From: Barthelona sp. PAP020
Lineage: Eukaryota; Metamonada: BaSk clade
Assembly: GCA_040182905.1 (NCBI GenBank)
Contig: JARQWU010000026.1
Coordinates: 1-64,000, forward strand
DNA length: 64,000 nucleotides
Direction: 5' to 3'
Below the pieces are notes generated by a model. It did no database searches, was not told where the DNA came from, and saw nothing but the letters and a program-made list of their open reading frames with translations. Positions 1-10,859 of this stretch are shown piece by piece (position 1 is the first letter of the stretch; the number at the start of each line of letters is the position of its first letter). Both the position numbers and the translations under genes were made by a program.

Positions 1-720
1 TAACATCAGCCCCATAATCCAACAGCATTTTGGCAACATCAAGGTGACCATTTTGACAACTAATTAACAATGGAGAAACACCATTATTATTGCACAAATT
101 AGCATCAGCCCCAAGATTTAAGAGCATTTCGGCAATATCAAGATAACCTTTTTGACAACTGATGAACAATGGAGAAACATTATTATTAAATAAACTAACA
201 TCAACCCCATGATCCAAGAGCATTTTGGCAACATTAAGATGACCTTCTTGACAACTGATGAACAATGGAGAAGCACCTTCACTATTGCATAAACTAACAT
301 CAGCTCCATGATCCAAGAGTATTTTGGCAACATCAAGATGACCTTTTTCACAACTTGTGTACAATGGAGAAGTACCATTCTTGTTCAACAAATTAACATT
401 GGCCCCATGATCCAAAAGCATTTTGGCAACATCAAGATCACCGTTATAACAACTGATGTGCAATAGAGAAACACCATTATTCTTACACAAATTGACATCA
501 GCCCTATGATCCAAGAGCATTTCGGTAACATCAAGATGACCATTTTGATAACTAACGAACAATGGAGAAGCACCATCATTCACACATAAATTAATATCAG
601 CTCCATGATCCAAGAGCATTTTGGCAACGTCAAGATGACCTTTAAGACAACTGATGTACAATGGAGAAAATCCATCATTCATACACAAATTAACATCAGC
701 ACCAAAATCTAACAAAAAAT
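1..720 (-). repeat. 99-bp tandem repeats encoding 33-residue ankyrin units
   Basis: The phrase encoding HLDVAKMLLDHGADV recurs about every 99 bp (anchor 'agcatt' on the plus strand at 24, 123, 219 and onward). One unit is 96 bp and lacks the Gly codon of the usual NNNGVSPL motif. Units are highly similar at nucleotide level, consistent with recent tandem duplication or gene conversion. The array continues beyond position 1. Confidence 0.85.
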
Positions 721-2467
721 CAACAACTTCAATATGCCCATTAAAAGCAGCTCCCCAAAGCGATGTCCTTCCTTCCTTGCCCTGTTTGTTCACATCAACG
801 CCAGCCTTGATACACTGTTTGACAACCTCAAGATTACCATCACATGCAGCCCGATAAATCTTCTTTGGGCGACCGTTATCTTCAAATCCATCCACATCAA
901 ACCCATCTGGAACAACAACTTGATCCATCTTATACTTAACATATGGGTCAATGTCATTTTCATGTTTCACCATTGTACTCATCATTTCCAACCCGTTAAT
1001 CAACAAATCAAGGTATTCGATAATCTCTGAAAAAGTGGGTCTCTTTTCAGGGTTGGAATCAAAACACATAGATATGAACTCATATCCAACAACCAGCTCA
1101 ATATTGCTGAAAGGCTTCATTCCAGTACAGAGCTTTAAATTGACCATATGATCAGGCACCCCGTCAAAGGGAATATAACCGGTCATCACCTCAAAAAAAG
1201 TCACAGCAAACGCCCAATAATCAATTCCTGGATGTGTAGCGGCATTTTCTTGTGTAAAAATCTCTGGTGGCATGTAACGAACGGTTCCAAACTTGGACAA
1301 AACGCTGTTTCTTTTGAAAGAGCGAATCAGACCAAAATCACAAAGGGCAATTGTTCCATCATTTCTGATAAGCACATTTCTAGGTGTAACATCTCGATGA
1401 ATGAGGCCTTTGCTGTGACAAAAATTCAATGCATCTGCCAATTGCAACATACATTCCAGCTTTTGAATGACTGTCATTGACTGCATTTCTTTACTTAAAA
1501 CAGATGGACAATATTCCATTACATATCCCCATTTACCATCTCTACAGGTCAAACCATAGATACTACAAATATACTGATGAATAAACGTTGCTGCAATACA
1601 CTCACATTTCACTAACTCCTTCGTAGAGTCATATGGAAACTTAACGGCGACATCTCCTCTTTGATACTTTCCTTTGTAAATTGTCGCATATCCACCTCTG
1701 CCAATCTCTTCTAATGCGCTTATCCTGTCAAAAAGGATTTCAGGAATGTCAAAATCTGAGTTATTATGTTTGTTCTCTGTATTTTGAATCTTTTTCAAAA
1801 CATATTTCACATCATTTTCATGTGACAGAGAATCGATTTTTGACATCAACAATGACAACTTATCATTGGTTTGTCTTTGCAGCTTTTCAATCTTTTCAAA
1901 ATTCCTGCGCATCTCTTCCATCAGCTTTTCGTTTAACTGCAATAAATGATTAGCAATTTTAGTTGAAATTTCATCAGGCATCATATTTATGCTGCTAGTG
2001 GTCAACATCACATTCAAATCACCACTTAAGCTGTCAAATCTTTGATGCAATTCTTTAATCATCTCCAAATCCCGACTTCCAAAAAGGAAACTTTCAAAAA
2101 ATCCACGATTCAAACTCTTTTCCAAAATAGTTTGGGAAGATTCACAATTTTCGTAAAAAACTCTCATGAGTTGTTTGAACTTTGTATCATTTACCATAGC
2201 AGCTTGATTATACAATATTTCTTCAAAATTGGAAGATAACCAGAGAATTCGAAAAAACAGCACTTTTCCTTCTTGTTGGGCCTTTTTACTGTCTAAAAAA
2301 GCGGTACCCATCTTCAGTGCAATTGCAAAAACTGGTATATCACATTCAGAGAGAAGAGAAAAGACAGAATCAAATTCAATAGTTCCAATAACCTGTTAGA
2401 AATCATTGAAATCATTATTTACTGTTTCTAACAGCAAATTTTGAAAGTTTTTCACAACTTCTGCCAT
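1..2467 (-). CDS. MLKL-like N-terminal helical domain, TKL-type protein kinase and ankyrin repeats (3' end beyond window)
   Basis: Spliced reading frame: 15 codons from the ATG at 2467, an intron at 2393-2422, then about 797 open codons to the window edge. Residues about 20-150 are an all-helical region with the spacing of the four-helix bundle of MLKL and related plant and fungal kinases. Residues 150-215 are helical or coiled. The kinase domain covers about 238-480: glycine loop GRGGYA from 246, VAVK lysine 266, HRDVTPRN from 347, DFG 367-369, PPE 390-392. Nine ankyrin repeats follow from about 525 and run off the window. Predicted role: Ser/Thr (or dual) signalling kinase with an ankyrin scaffold, an arrangement like animal RIPK4/ANKK1. 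The kinase and ankyrin calls are firm; the helical-bundle relationship is inferred from pattern only. Base composition is visibly less AT-rich than in neighbouring genes. Confidence 0.85.
2393..2422 (-). other. 30-nt spliceosomal intron, phase 0
   Basis: On the minus strand the segment starts GTAAATAATG and ends TTTCTAACAG. Without removal the frame opened by the ATG at 2467 hits a TAA inside this segment. With removal it joins directly to the long kinase frame. The TTCTAAC branch-like motif sits against the AG. Inferred, not proven. Confidence 0.65.
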
Positions 2468-3277
2468 GAAAAAAACGTTCCAAAAAACTGAAATGGAAGG
2501 TCAATTTCAATCTTTGTCTTTGGTCTCTTTCACAAAATTTAGCCAAAGTTCCCATGTCGAAATGAAATGAACTTATTGATAAGACTTTTGTGAAATTTTT
2601 TTTTAAATACTGAAATCGATTTTTCGTTCAGATTTCCTCTTTCGAATTTGTCCACTCAATTGTATTGGAAATTGTTTTGAGCAATACTTCATGATGTTGG
2701 AAGATGATAATTGCATGTTGTAATTTTTTTTTGTTTGAAATCGTTGCCTTTAAAGATGAGAATGTTTGCCCAACTTCTGTTCAACATCGTTTTATAATAA
2801 TGCTTTTATCCGAAATGCAACAATAAGAATGGCCAAAAGTGGCTTGAAATTGGTATGCCTGTGAAACAGACTTGTTTATGTGTGATAAAAAACTGAGAAC
2901 GATTCTTTAAGATATTTTGGTCAAAGCATAATCTTGATGAGCAAAAAGGGATATTTTTGTTAGTGATGAAATAACCATGCTTATTTATAGAGTTAAATTT
3001 GGTGAGTTTATTTAAGTTAATTGTGGCAAAAGCAAATGAGCCGCTGAAATTCAGTCCTGACGATCAAGTATGAAAGTTTGGGAAAGAATGACTTATCTCT
3101 GTTTTTGTGTCGCACAAAGTCAAAATTAATGAAGGTTTTATTTTCACTTTTGAAAAGAAGTTTCAACAGAATAATCAACCCTCCAAATGCTTTAAACAAA
3201 TAATTGGTCCAGTTGTGAAACAACTATATTTGTTTACAAAGAAAGAAAACTCACAAAACTCATTCCAACAAATTTAG
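2468..3277. other. Intergenic, no gene seen
   Basis: 810 bp between the divergent kinase gene and the start of the WD40 pseudogene. It is interrupted by stops in all frames that I followed. The last 250 bp could be decayed upstream kinase sequence of the pseudogene, but I could not align it to the kinase N-lobe. Confidence 0.5.
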
Positions 3278-4607
3278 GTCAAAACCCCAGGGCAAATTGA
3301 GGGACTGAAATGTAATTGGAACGATCAAGTGGGAGAATTTCGAGGGTTTGGAATTGTCAAGAAGTATTTGACACTGGACCCATCTAAAAGGTCAACCTTC
3401 AGCGAAATCATTGAGTATTTACAGATACTGATTGAACGTTTCGAGGAATTGGGATTTGTCAAGAAGAGGTTGGTGAAGGAGATTGCCATGTTGAAAGAGG
3501 AAAACAAAATTTATGAAGACAAAGTTCAAAGTTTGACAACAAGTGTTGACAAATTAAAAGAAGACAAAGCGAAGTTAACAAGTCAAAATCAAGAATTAAC
3601 AAATCAGGTTGATCGTTTGACAAATCAATTGAATGAACTCATAAACAACAATGATAAAAAAACAAAATGTTGACAATACGAATAACATTGTTCGTGAAGT
3701 CGAAAAGTTTGAAAAAATCCCTGTGTTTAGAGAGACATTTCCTGATAGTGTAGTTTACGCCCTTACTTACAGCCCTGATGGACTTTTTTTTGCAGTGATA
3801 GGATATACTAGCAAATTATTAAGAGTCTACAACGTTGACACACATAGTATTATGCATGAAGGACATTATGCAACAGATATTGGACTCAATTTCAGTCCAG
3901 ACTCCAAATTATTGGCTATTAGTGGTTACGGCCCAACAATTCATATTATTGAGGCTGATACTTGGAAAACAGTTGCAGTAATTAGAAACATGGCCAAGGA
4001 GGTCAAACAGGTGTGGTTCTCACCAAATGGCAAATTGCTTTCATTTGGCATGGCTAGTGGTTATATTGCCATATATACTGTTGAAGGACAACAGTTGTAT
4101 TAATCTAAAGCACATGAAGCATATGTTAACTCTGTATGTATTAGCCTTGATATGAAGTATTTTGCCTCTGTAAGCGAAGATAAATGTTCAACCTTGTTTT
4201 CATTGGAGACATATGAAAGGCTTCACACGTGTATGCGTGATGAAAATAAGGTTAGATCTGGTAAATTCTCACCCGATGGTGTTTATTGGGCTACAGGTGA
4301 TAGGAATGGTACAGTAAGGATATTTGGTGTTGAATCTCGAGAATTATTGGGAAAATATAAGCTTCATGGCAATTGGATATACTCAATAATCTTCTCCCAA
4401 GATGGTTCATTGATCTATTCTTGTTCTACTGACAATTCATTTGCTGTATTTCGAAGAGACACTGGTCAAATGCTGCAGAAAGTAAATGTATCTTTTCATA
4501 TTTATGATATGGCCCTCAATCATAATGGAACTCGTTTGTTGTGCAGTGGTAGGAAAAGCACCAAGGAAAATACCCCAATTCAAGAATTCATTGCTGTAGA
4601 TTTGTAA
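3278..4607 (+). pseudogene. Decayed kinase/coiled-coil/WD40 gene
   Basis: The translation matches the C-terminal two thirds of the intact gene at 23223-25358. It has the end of the kinase C-lobe (FGIVKKYLTLDPSKRSTFSEI), a coiled coil, then WD40 repeats. Three lesions are visible: the kinase N-lobe and catalytic loop are absent upstream; the frame shifts at an A7 run near 3656-3662, where the coiled-coil frame ends and the WD40 frame begins; and an in-frame TAA at 4101-4103 splits the WD40 domain just after GQQLY. The WD40 sequence resumes in the same frame and ends at 4607. Segments such as GVYWATGD and VESRELLGK are shared with the intact copy, so decay is fairly recent. Expressed fragments cannot be excluded. 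Confidence 0.85.
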
Positions 4608-5228
4608 AACTCAACATTGCATTTTGCTTTTACACCCTCCTATTACATGTTTCGTATTGCTTTCTCAGGTTTTTCAACTTTTATATAAATTTGAAACACA
4701 TTCTTTTTATTCAGCATTCGATTCGATTCAATATTTAAATCATTTTCTTGCTGTTTATTCATAGTATGAGCCATTTTGCATCATAGGCAGGTGCATTGTA
4801 CCTTCAACAAATTTTCTCACAAATTTCATTGTTACAAGAAATTCTCAATTTTAAAAAGATTATTTGCTTTAAGCCGTTAAAACGAGTTAAATTATGTCAT
4901 GTACAAAACATCCATCAACAATTTTTACAAATTTCTTCTCTTTTACTTGTTATGATGAGATATTCTCTTTGAATTTCCACTGAAACTTGCCTTAGTGGAG
5001 TTGGTATTAGTTATCCATTCATCTTTAATATATATTACAGCAACTGATTGTTGACAATAAAAACTTCATTTTTTTTTAAAATGTTGGATGTATTTTGATT
5101 TATCATAATTTCTACTATTGTTTTCAAATGTAACAAATTGATTTTAACTCACAGAGAGTTTGTAAAAACTGTAAAATTAATTATTCAATCTTTTTTTTCA
5201 AGGATTAACATTATTTTTAATGTATTAG
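4608..5228. other. Intergenic, no gene seen
   Basis: 621 bp of AT-rich sequence between the pseudogene and the 1876-codon gene, with T-runs before the downstream start. No ORF, RNA or repeat recognised. Confidence 0.5.
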
Positions 5229-8200
5229 ATGAGTGATTTACCATACGAGATGAGTGAAACACCCAAATTAGTGATTAATGAAGAAAAATTAAATGTTTTA
5301 ACACCCGATATGGCCCAATTAACTCCCACTATTAATTCACCCTTTCAAAAACAACATATTTATTCACCCAAAGTTGAAGATTCAGTCAATGATAAATTTC
5401 ATAATGTTGATTCGAACACTTTTATGAAAAAATCAAGATTTGATTACCGAAGTGATAAAAAACAACGCTCTCTCAGCAAATCTGTAAGCTTTGATGCTTT
5501 ACTAACGAATTTTACTGAAATTTTACCTGATGTTGTGGATAATGAAACTGAATTCGATTTTGAAAGTGAAACGGAATCATTTTCTGGAGATTTTGATATT
5601 ACTCTTGATGAAGAATTATCCAATGAGCAATCTAAAGAAGCAACAACACCCATATTACCTGAAAAAGAAAAAGAAATAAAGCCAAGCAAAAAATTTCATC
5701 TAAATGTTGAAAAACTGGAAAATTTTCGTTTATTTTATCATCCTATTGTTCCTTTAACCCATCGATATATGCAATTTCCTCATTGTTTCATTTCTACAAA
5801 ATTTCGATTTTTGAATGATATTTATGCGACAAATGATGCTTTATTGATATATAATTACAGTATCATCGATATAAATCGACTTTTTAACATATACATAGCA
5901 GGTTCATTTTCTTTGCTAAACAAACAAATAGTCAATGATTTTGATCTTCTTTATGATTTGTTTGTGGAGAATGGTACATTATCCTCAATGAAAATTGTTG
6001 AAAAAAAAATTCCCTTTTCATTACAAGCTGAAGATATTACAAATTGGTTGAAAAATTTTCAGAATAATAATAATTTACAGAAATATTGTAAATTTTTGTT
6101 CCAATTATGTTGTTGTATTGAAATTCATGATGGTATTTTGGATTTAAGGTTAGCTAATATAGCTAAAGATCTTTTTGAACAATATTTAACAAGAGAAATG
6201 TTGGGAAAAGTATTTAAAAATTTTGAATCTTTTGTTTTAATTGTTGAACAAATAATTAAATTAACTTTGTTTTCCAATCAGAATCAGAATGAAGTGAATA
6301 CCAATATTAATGCTGAATCACCTTTTTATGTTGACCTCAATGAGTCTATAACCTATTGTCAACCAAATTCTCAACAAATCAAACTTTTTCAATTTTTTCT
6401 TAAGACATTTCTGTTGCTGTTCAAATTTAATCGTAAATTGGTTCTCTTTCAATTGTCTCTATTACCTCGTTCATTAGTTGATTTATTATTTGTATCAATT
6501 ATTAATTCTTTCTATGTATATAATAAAGATTTGACAATTGATTTAACAGATTTGGAATATTTTATTGATTTTTATTTGAACCTAAATGTGAATCATAACA
6601 CCAATAATTCAAATCCAAATAAAAATATTGTATTGTTTTTGAAAAGTTGTTTGAATTTAAAAAAAGAAAATTATTTTGTTGATTTTGTAATTTTAAAATG
6701 TTTTCAAGCATTTGACTTGGATATTACACCATTATATACAAGATATAAGCAAAAAAGTTATTTTGAAAATTTGCCTGCTTTTTTGCACAAAAATTTTTTG
6801 ATATTAATTAATCATATTGAATTGGATTTAAATGTTATTTCCCATAATATACAGTTAGTCTTTGATATTTTAAATGTTTTGAACGGTTTTGAAATCATTA
6901 AAATTTCTCATGAATTTTTATATGATATTTCATCGACTGATTTAAAATATATATCTAATTATTTATTAATAACGATTAATAAATACATTATGACACATAT
7001 TGAGGAAATTCGAGAAAGTTTTTTAATTTTTATTTTTCACAATTTTAATCATGAGATCTTTACAAATGAAGATGAACAAATATTATATTTTTTATATAAT
7101 ATAATTGAAATCTATAAACGATTGCATAGTTTAACGATTAGATCTTTTGAAATGAATTCAACGATGTTTAAAAATGAAGAAGATTATTTGTTTATCAAAT
7201 TGATTGTTTCTAAACACAATAAATCAATAAATTTTAATGAATTTAACAATTTTAGCAACATAAAAATATTAAATTTCATAAAAACTATTGTAAATTTGAG
7301 TTTATGTTATTTAAACCCTAATCCTATAAATTATTATGCTTTAGGAATATTATCTAATATTAATTCCTTAATCTATTGTTCACCTATTGTTATTTTTGAA
7401 GAAGATATCATTCTTTTGGTTAATACTTGGTTTATACAGATTAAAGCTAGATCTAGTCAATTAATGTTATTGGTTGATACTTCTGAAAAAGAAATCTTTC
7501 TCCAACGAATAATTAGTGAGTTTTTAATCATTGCAAAATTGATTATTGCCTATAAGACTTCAGAAATAATGTTAGATCTATTTGTACGTCATTTTACTCC
7601 ATTTATTGTTGATTTATTGAATTGTTTACCACCTTCTTGTGATATGTTATTTTCTAGACTTATCTTTATGTTTTTTGATACTTATTTATTTTTAAATAAC
7701 GATTATCTCAATTGGAACTTGATTGAATTATTGAATAATGATATTTTCAATTTTGATATGGATACTATAACAACAATGGATATTGATTTAGAAAATTCTC
7801 ATGTAGATAATCATCTAAAAACACCGTTGTGGATGAACGAATTGACCTTACCTTTAGAACAAACGCGAGAATTGATCAATATTTCTTTTTTTGAAGTTTT
7901 AGAACATATTAACAAGTATCACGATCTATTAGATAGCAAAACCTCTTTAGTTGATCAAGTTTTGTTATTAGAAGAGAAATTAGGTGAAGAACAATATTTT
8001 GCTGAAAATTTAGGAACGATTCTATTGACCTTTTTACCCGCTCTTTTTCTTCAATTGGTTAATCCTAATGTAGACCAAGCTTACAATAAATTTTTGACCT
8101 GTTGTTTAAATCAAATCAAACAGAATGATGATTTTATCAATTGTGGAGATTATAATCTGATATCATGTGACACACAAATATTCGCAAAAGTTATTATTTC

Positions 8201-10859
8201 TGCTTTCAATACGAAGAAAAAATTAACTTCAAATTTTAATCATCTCTTGGATTTACGAGAATCTATTCAAATCTTCTTAAGTCTTTTACGTAATCACATT
8301 CCTATAGACACCAAAAGACATCATTTCTGTCCTTGTTGTACCCTTATACCATGTAGACATTGGCCTTTGCATAATAATTTTTTCATCTCAAAATATTCAA
8401 ACGTTATTCCCAAACATTTCTCTTTATTGGAACATCATCAAATAGAAACTCTACCTTTTGATTATTTTCGAACAAATTTTATTCATTCCATACCATCCAT
8501 TGATAAAGAATCAGATCATGTTTGGAGTAATGGTTCTATTATTGGGAACAACGATCATTTGATGAAAAATAATAACGATGATATTGATAATCTATCATAT
8601 GTCATCAATAGTTCTAGAATTAAAAACAAAGATTGGAATAATTATGATATATACTTTTATTACATGAAAGATTCAACAAATAATTATGTAACTCCTAACG
8701 GAAAATTAGCTCCTTATGATTATGATAAAAAGAGTTTCAATGAAATTGAAGATACTTTAACTTATGAGGAATTAGCTTCATTAAAAACCAATCAACAATT
8801 TCAATGTATACGAGATGGATTATCTTCTCTTGATTTGTTAGCAAAAGTGCTGAATAAGCCTAAGAATTCAGTAATTACGGAATTCATTCAAACTCCATAT
8901 TTTGCTTTACCTTTAGATTTTAAAAACTATCCTATTCCTTTGTTAACACCTTCTCAAATGTTTGAAATAGATCCATTAAAGAATAATGAAAATGAAATGA
9001 TTAATCTCATCACTAAATCTCCTTTATTAGTTGAATTATGGAAACATAAAACTTTTAACGTTGAACATATGACTGAATTTTTGAAATTATATCCTGCTGC
9101 TAGTTTCTTTGAATGGGTAATCAATGAAAACTCTGGAAAATTGGATTGCAGATTTTTTTTTGATTGTGGTAGTGGGAATTTTTTTCAGAAATTATTTAAT
9201 AAATGTCAAAAGGATATATTGCTAGCAGACAGCAGTCCGATTGCTAGAAGCCTTTATGGTATCCTTTTCAAAAAACCTTGCGAATCTTTCAATTATTTTA
9301 CAAGAAATATTATTCTTTTATTGATGAATCTTATTGCTGTAATTGTTAAAGTCTCAGACAATGTTCCTTTAAACCCAACCCATTCTTCTATTTTTATTGA
9401 TTATGGTGAAGGAATTTTACCATCCTCTCATAACATTTCCATTTACGATTTATGTCAACCCTTTTTAATCAGTACTTATTTATGTTTGATTGATATTAAT
9501 GTTTGTTGGAATATCAATTGCAATAAATGTATGCAATTCTTATTAAAAAGTTTACAAACTTTTGAAAGTTTTCAAACTGTTTGGTTTGAGATTTATTACG
9601 TCATTTCTCCTTCACAAACCGAATTTCAATTGAAAAATAAAATCAGAAGTAATTTACAAAGGTCTATGGTAATTTCCTTGAGATTTCTGATATTTTCCGT
9701 TGTCAATTTGACTTTGGAATTGGGGAATAATATTCAAAAGATAGATTCCATCAATGAACCAGGTAGAGTTGTGATCAGCAAGTTAATTGAATTGATTGTC
9801 AATTCAATGGCTGTTGATGATATGTTGAAAGAGAATTTTCCCCTTTTTATCAATTTTGATGTATTATTATGGAGTTTATTACAATTATATTATGTTGATA
9901 GACACAATTACAAGAGCAAAATCATGATTTTAAATTTTTTAAACTTTTGTCAAACATTACCTTCAAATCGAAAGAAATTTATCACGGATTTCTTTTCTCA
10001 AGACTTGCCAAACTTTCATTTATTGAACACCACCTGTGGAAAACTATTTAAAAATACATTTTTACAATCAGATATAACACAAATCAAACATCATTTCAAA
10101 TCTGATTCCAACAAGATGTTGAATTATGGCAAGGTTTTTGTATTTTTCAAAGACCATTGGTTCATCTCTTACATTCAATTTAGCTTTCAAGAGATTTGTC
10201 TAGAATTTGTCTTTGAAAAACAGAACATTTCAATCGTTATTCCCATTGCAAAACCTACCATCATAAATACGAAATTACATCCTGTTAGTCTTCATGTGCA
10301 GACAGATAAATTTAATTTGGTTATATGTGGAATAAGTCAACTATTTCAACAATTTTACGAAAAGAGGATCAATATTTTAACGCATTTCGGTCATTCTTTT
10401 GGTTGTAACTTGATTCAAATGCATTCTCAACAATTTGATGCCTTCCATTTAGTTTTCATTTTGGATATTCCCACAAATGTCTTTGATAATATCGTTCAAG
10501 GAAAAGATATTGACAAACTTGTTTGTGCTGTGGGAGGAAATTTAGAAAAGCATACGTCAAATTCAGAAAGTCTTCATGGTTCACAGATATTCATTGAAAC
10601 TGTAAATTTTGCTGTATTAGCATTATCTAATAGCTCTATGAATATCTTTGAAACTGATCAACTTATCCTGAAAGATGATTACCAATTGATTAATGTAATT
10701 GAGTTTTCTCTCATTAAAAATGTTCATACTTTTAAAATTGGGGAATTATATGTTATTTCCTTCAACCACGGTCTTTTAGGATTGATTGGCAAACGTTCGA
10801 CATTTGGTTTCATTAATGAACAAGAGTTTAATAGTTTTTTGTGTTTGTTAAGTGGTTGA
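5229..10859 (+). CDS. Very large hypothetical protein (1876 aa)
   Basis: A single uninterrupted frame from ATG to TGA; not recognised. Residues 1-155 are polar and probably disordered, with acidic stretches rich in D/E/S. Residues about 160-1650 are Leu/Ile/Phe/Asn-rich and look like a long helical solenoid. A Cys/His cluster (HHFCPCCTLIPCRHW) lies near residue 1030 and could bind a metal. The last 250 residues alternate hydrophobic and polar positions as in a beta-rich or PH-like domain. No signal peptide or obvious membrane segment. Codon use is extremely AT-rich, as in most long genes here. It could be a trafficking or scaffold protein, but I see no diagnostic motif. Confidence 0.8.
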   Translation: MSDLPYEMSETPKLVINEEKLNVLTPDMAQLTPTINSPFQKQHIYSPKVEDSVNDKFHNVDSNTFMKKSRFDYRSDKKQRSLSKSVSFDALLTNFTEILPDVVDNETEFDFESETESFSGDFDITLDEELSNEQSKEATTPILPEKEKEIKPSKKFHLNVEKLENFRLFYHPIVPLTHRYMQFPHCFISTKFRFLNDIYATNDALLIYNYSIIDINRLFNIYIAGSFSLLNKQIVNDFDLLYDLFVENGTLSSMKIVEKKIPFSLQAEDITNWLKNFQNNNNLQKYCKFLFQLCCCIEIHDGILDLRLANIAKDLFEQYLTREMLGKVFKNFESFVLIVEQIIKLTLFSNQNQNEVNTNINAESPFYVDLNESITYCQPNSQQIKLFQFFLKTFLLLFKFNRKLVLFQLSLLPRSLVDLLFVSIINSFYVYNKDLTIDLTDLEYFIDFYLNLNVNHNTNNSNPNKNIVLFLKSCLNLKKENYFVDFVILKCFQAFDLDITPLYTRYKQKSYFENLPAFLHKNFLILINHIELDLNVISHNIQLVFDILNVLNGFEIIKISHEFLYDISSTDLKYISNYLLITINKYIMTHIEEIRESFLIFIFHNFNHEIFTNEDEQILYFLYNIIEIYKRLHSLTIRSFEMNSTMFKNEEDYLFIKLIVSKHNKSINFNEFNNFSNIKILNFIKTIVNLSLCYLNPNPINYYALGILSNINSLIYCSPIVIFEEDIILLVNTWFIQIKARSSQLMLLVDTSEKEIFLQRIISEFLIIAKLIIAYKTSEIMLDLFVRHFTPFIVDLLNCLPPSCDMLFSRLIFMFFDTYLFLNNDYLNWNLIELLNNDIFNFDMDTITTMDIDLENSHVDNHLKTPLWMNELTLPLEQTRELINISFFEVLEHINKYHDLLDSKTSLVDQVLLLEEKLGEEQYFAENLGTILLTFLPALFLQLVNPNVDQAYNKFLTCCLNQIKQNDDFINCGDYNLISCDTQIFAKVIISAFNTKKKLTSNFNHLLDLRESIQIFLSLLRNHIPIDTKRHHFCPCCTLIPCRHWPLHNNFFISKYSNVIPKHFSLLEHHQIETLPFDYFRTNFIHSIPSIDKESDHVWSNGSIIGNNDHLMKNNNDDIDNLSYVINSSRIKNKDWNNYDIYFYYMKDSTNNYVTPNGKLAPYDYDKKSFNEIEDTLTYEELASLKTNQQFQCIRDGLSSLDLLAKVLNKPKNSVITEFIQTPYFALPLDFKNYPIPLLTPSQMFEIDPLKNNENEMINLITKSPLLVELWKHKTFNVEHMTEFLKLYPAASFFEWVINENSGKLDCRFFFDCGSGNFFQKLFNKCQKDILLADSSPIARSLYGILFKKPCESFNYFTRNIILLLMNLIAVIVKVSDNVPLNPTHSSIFIDYGEGILPSSHNISIYDLCQPFLISTYLCLIDINVCWNINCNKCMQFLLKSLQTFESFQTVWFEIYYVISPSQTEFQLKNKIRSNLQRSMVISLRFLIFSVVNLTLELGNNIQKIDSINEPGRVVISKLIELIVNSMAVDDMLKENFPLFINFDVLLWSLLQLYYVDRHNYKSKIMILNFLNFCQTLPSNRKKFITDFFSQDLPNFHLLNTTCGKLFKNTFLQSDITQIKHHFKSDSNKMLNYGKVFVFFKDHWFISYIQFSFQEICLEFVFEKQNISIVIPIAKPTIINTKLHPVSLHVQTDKFNLVICGISQLFQQFYEKRINILTHFGHSFGCNLIQMHSQQFDAFHLVFILDIPTNVFDNIVQGKDIDKLVCAVGGNLEKHTSNSESLHGSQIFIETVNFAVLALSNSSMNIFETDQLILKDDYQLINVIEFSLIKNVHTFKIGELYVISFNHGLLGLIGKRSTFGFINEQEFNSFLCLLSG

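Noticed and set aside
118-579. Minus-strand ORFs of 86 and 64 codons rich in LMLPKCSWIMG repeats
   Set aside because: They are out-of-frame readings of the ankyrin repeats; the true frame gives clean ankyrin motifs.
3017-3223. 68-codon minus-strand ORF
   Set aside because: No recognisable domain, poor codon pattern, isolated in a decayed region.
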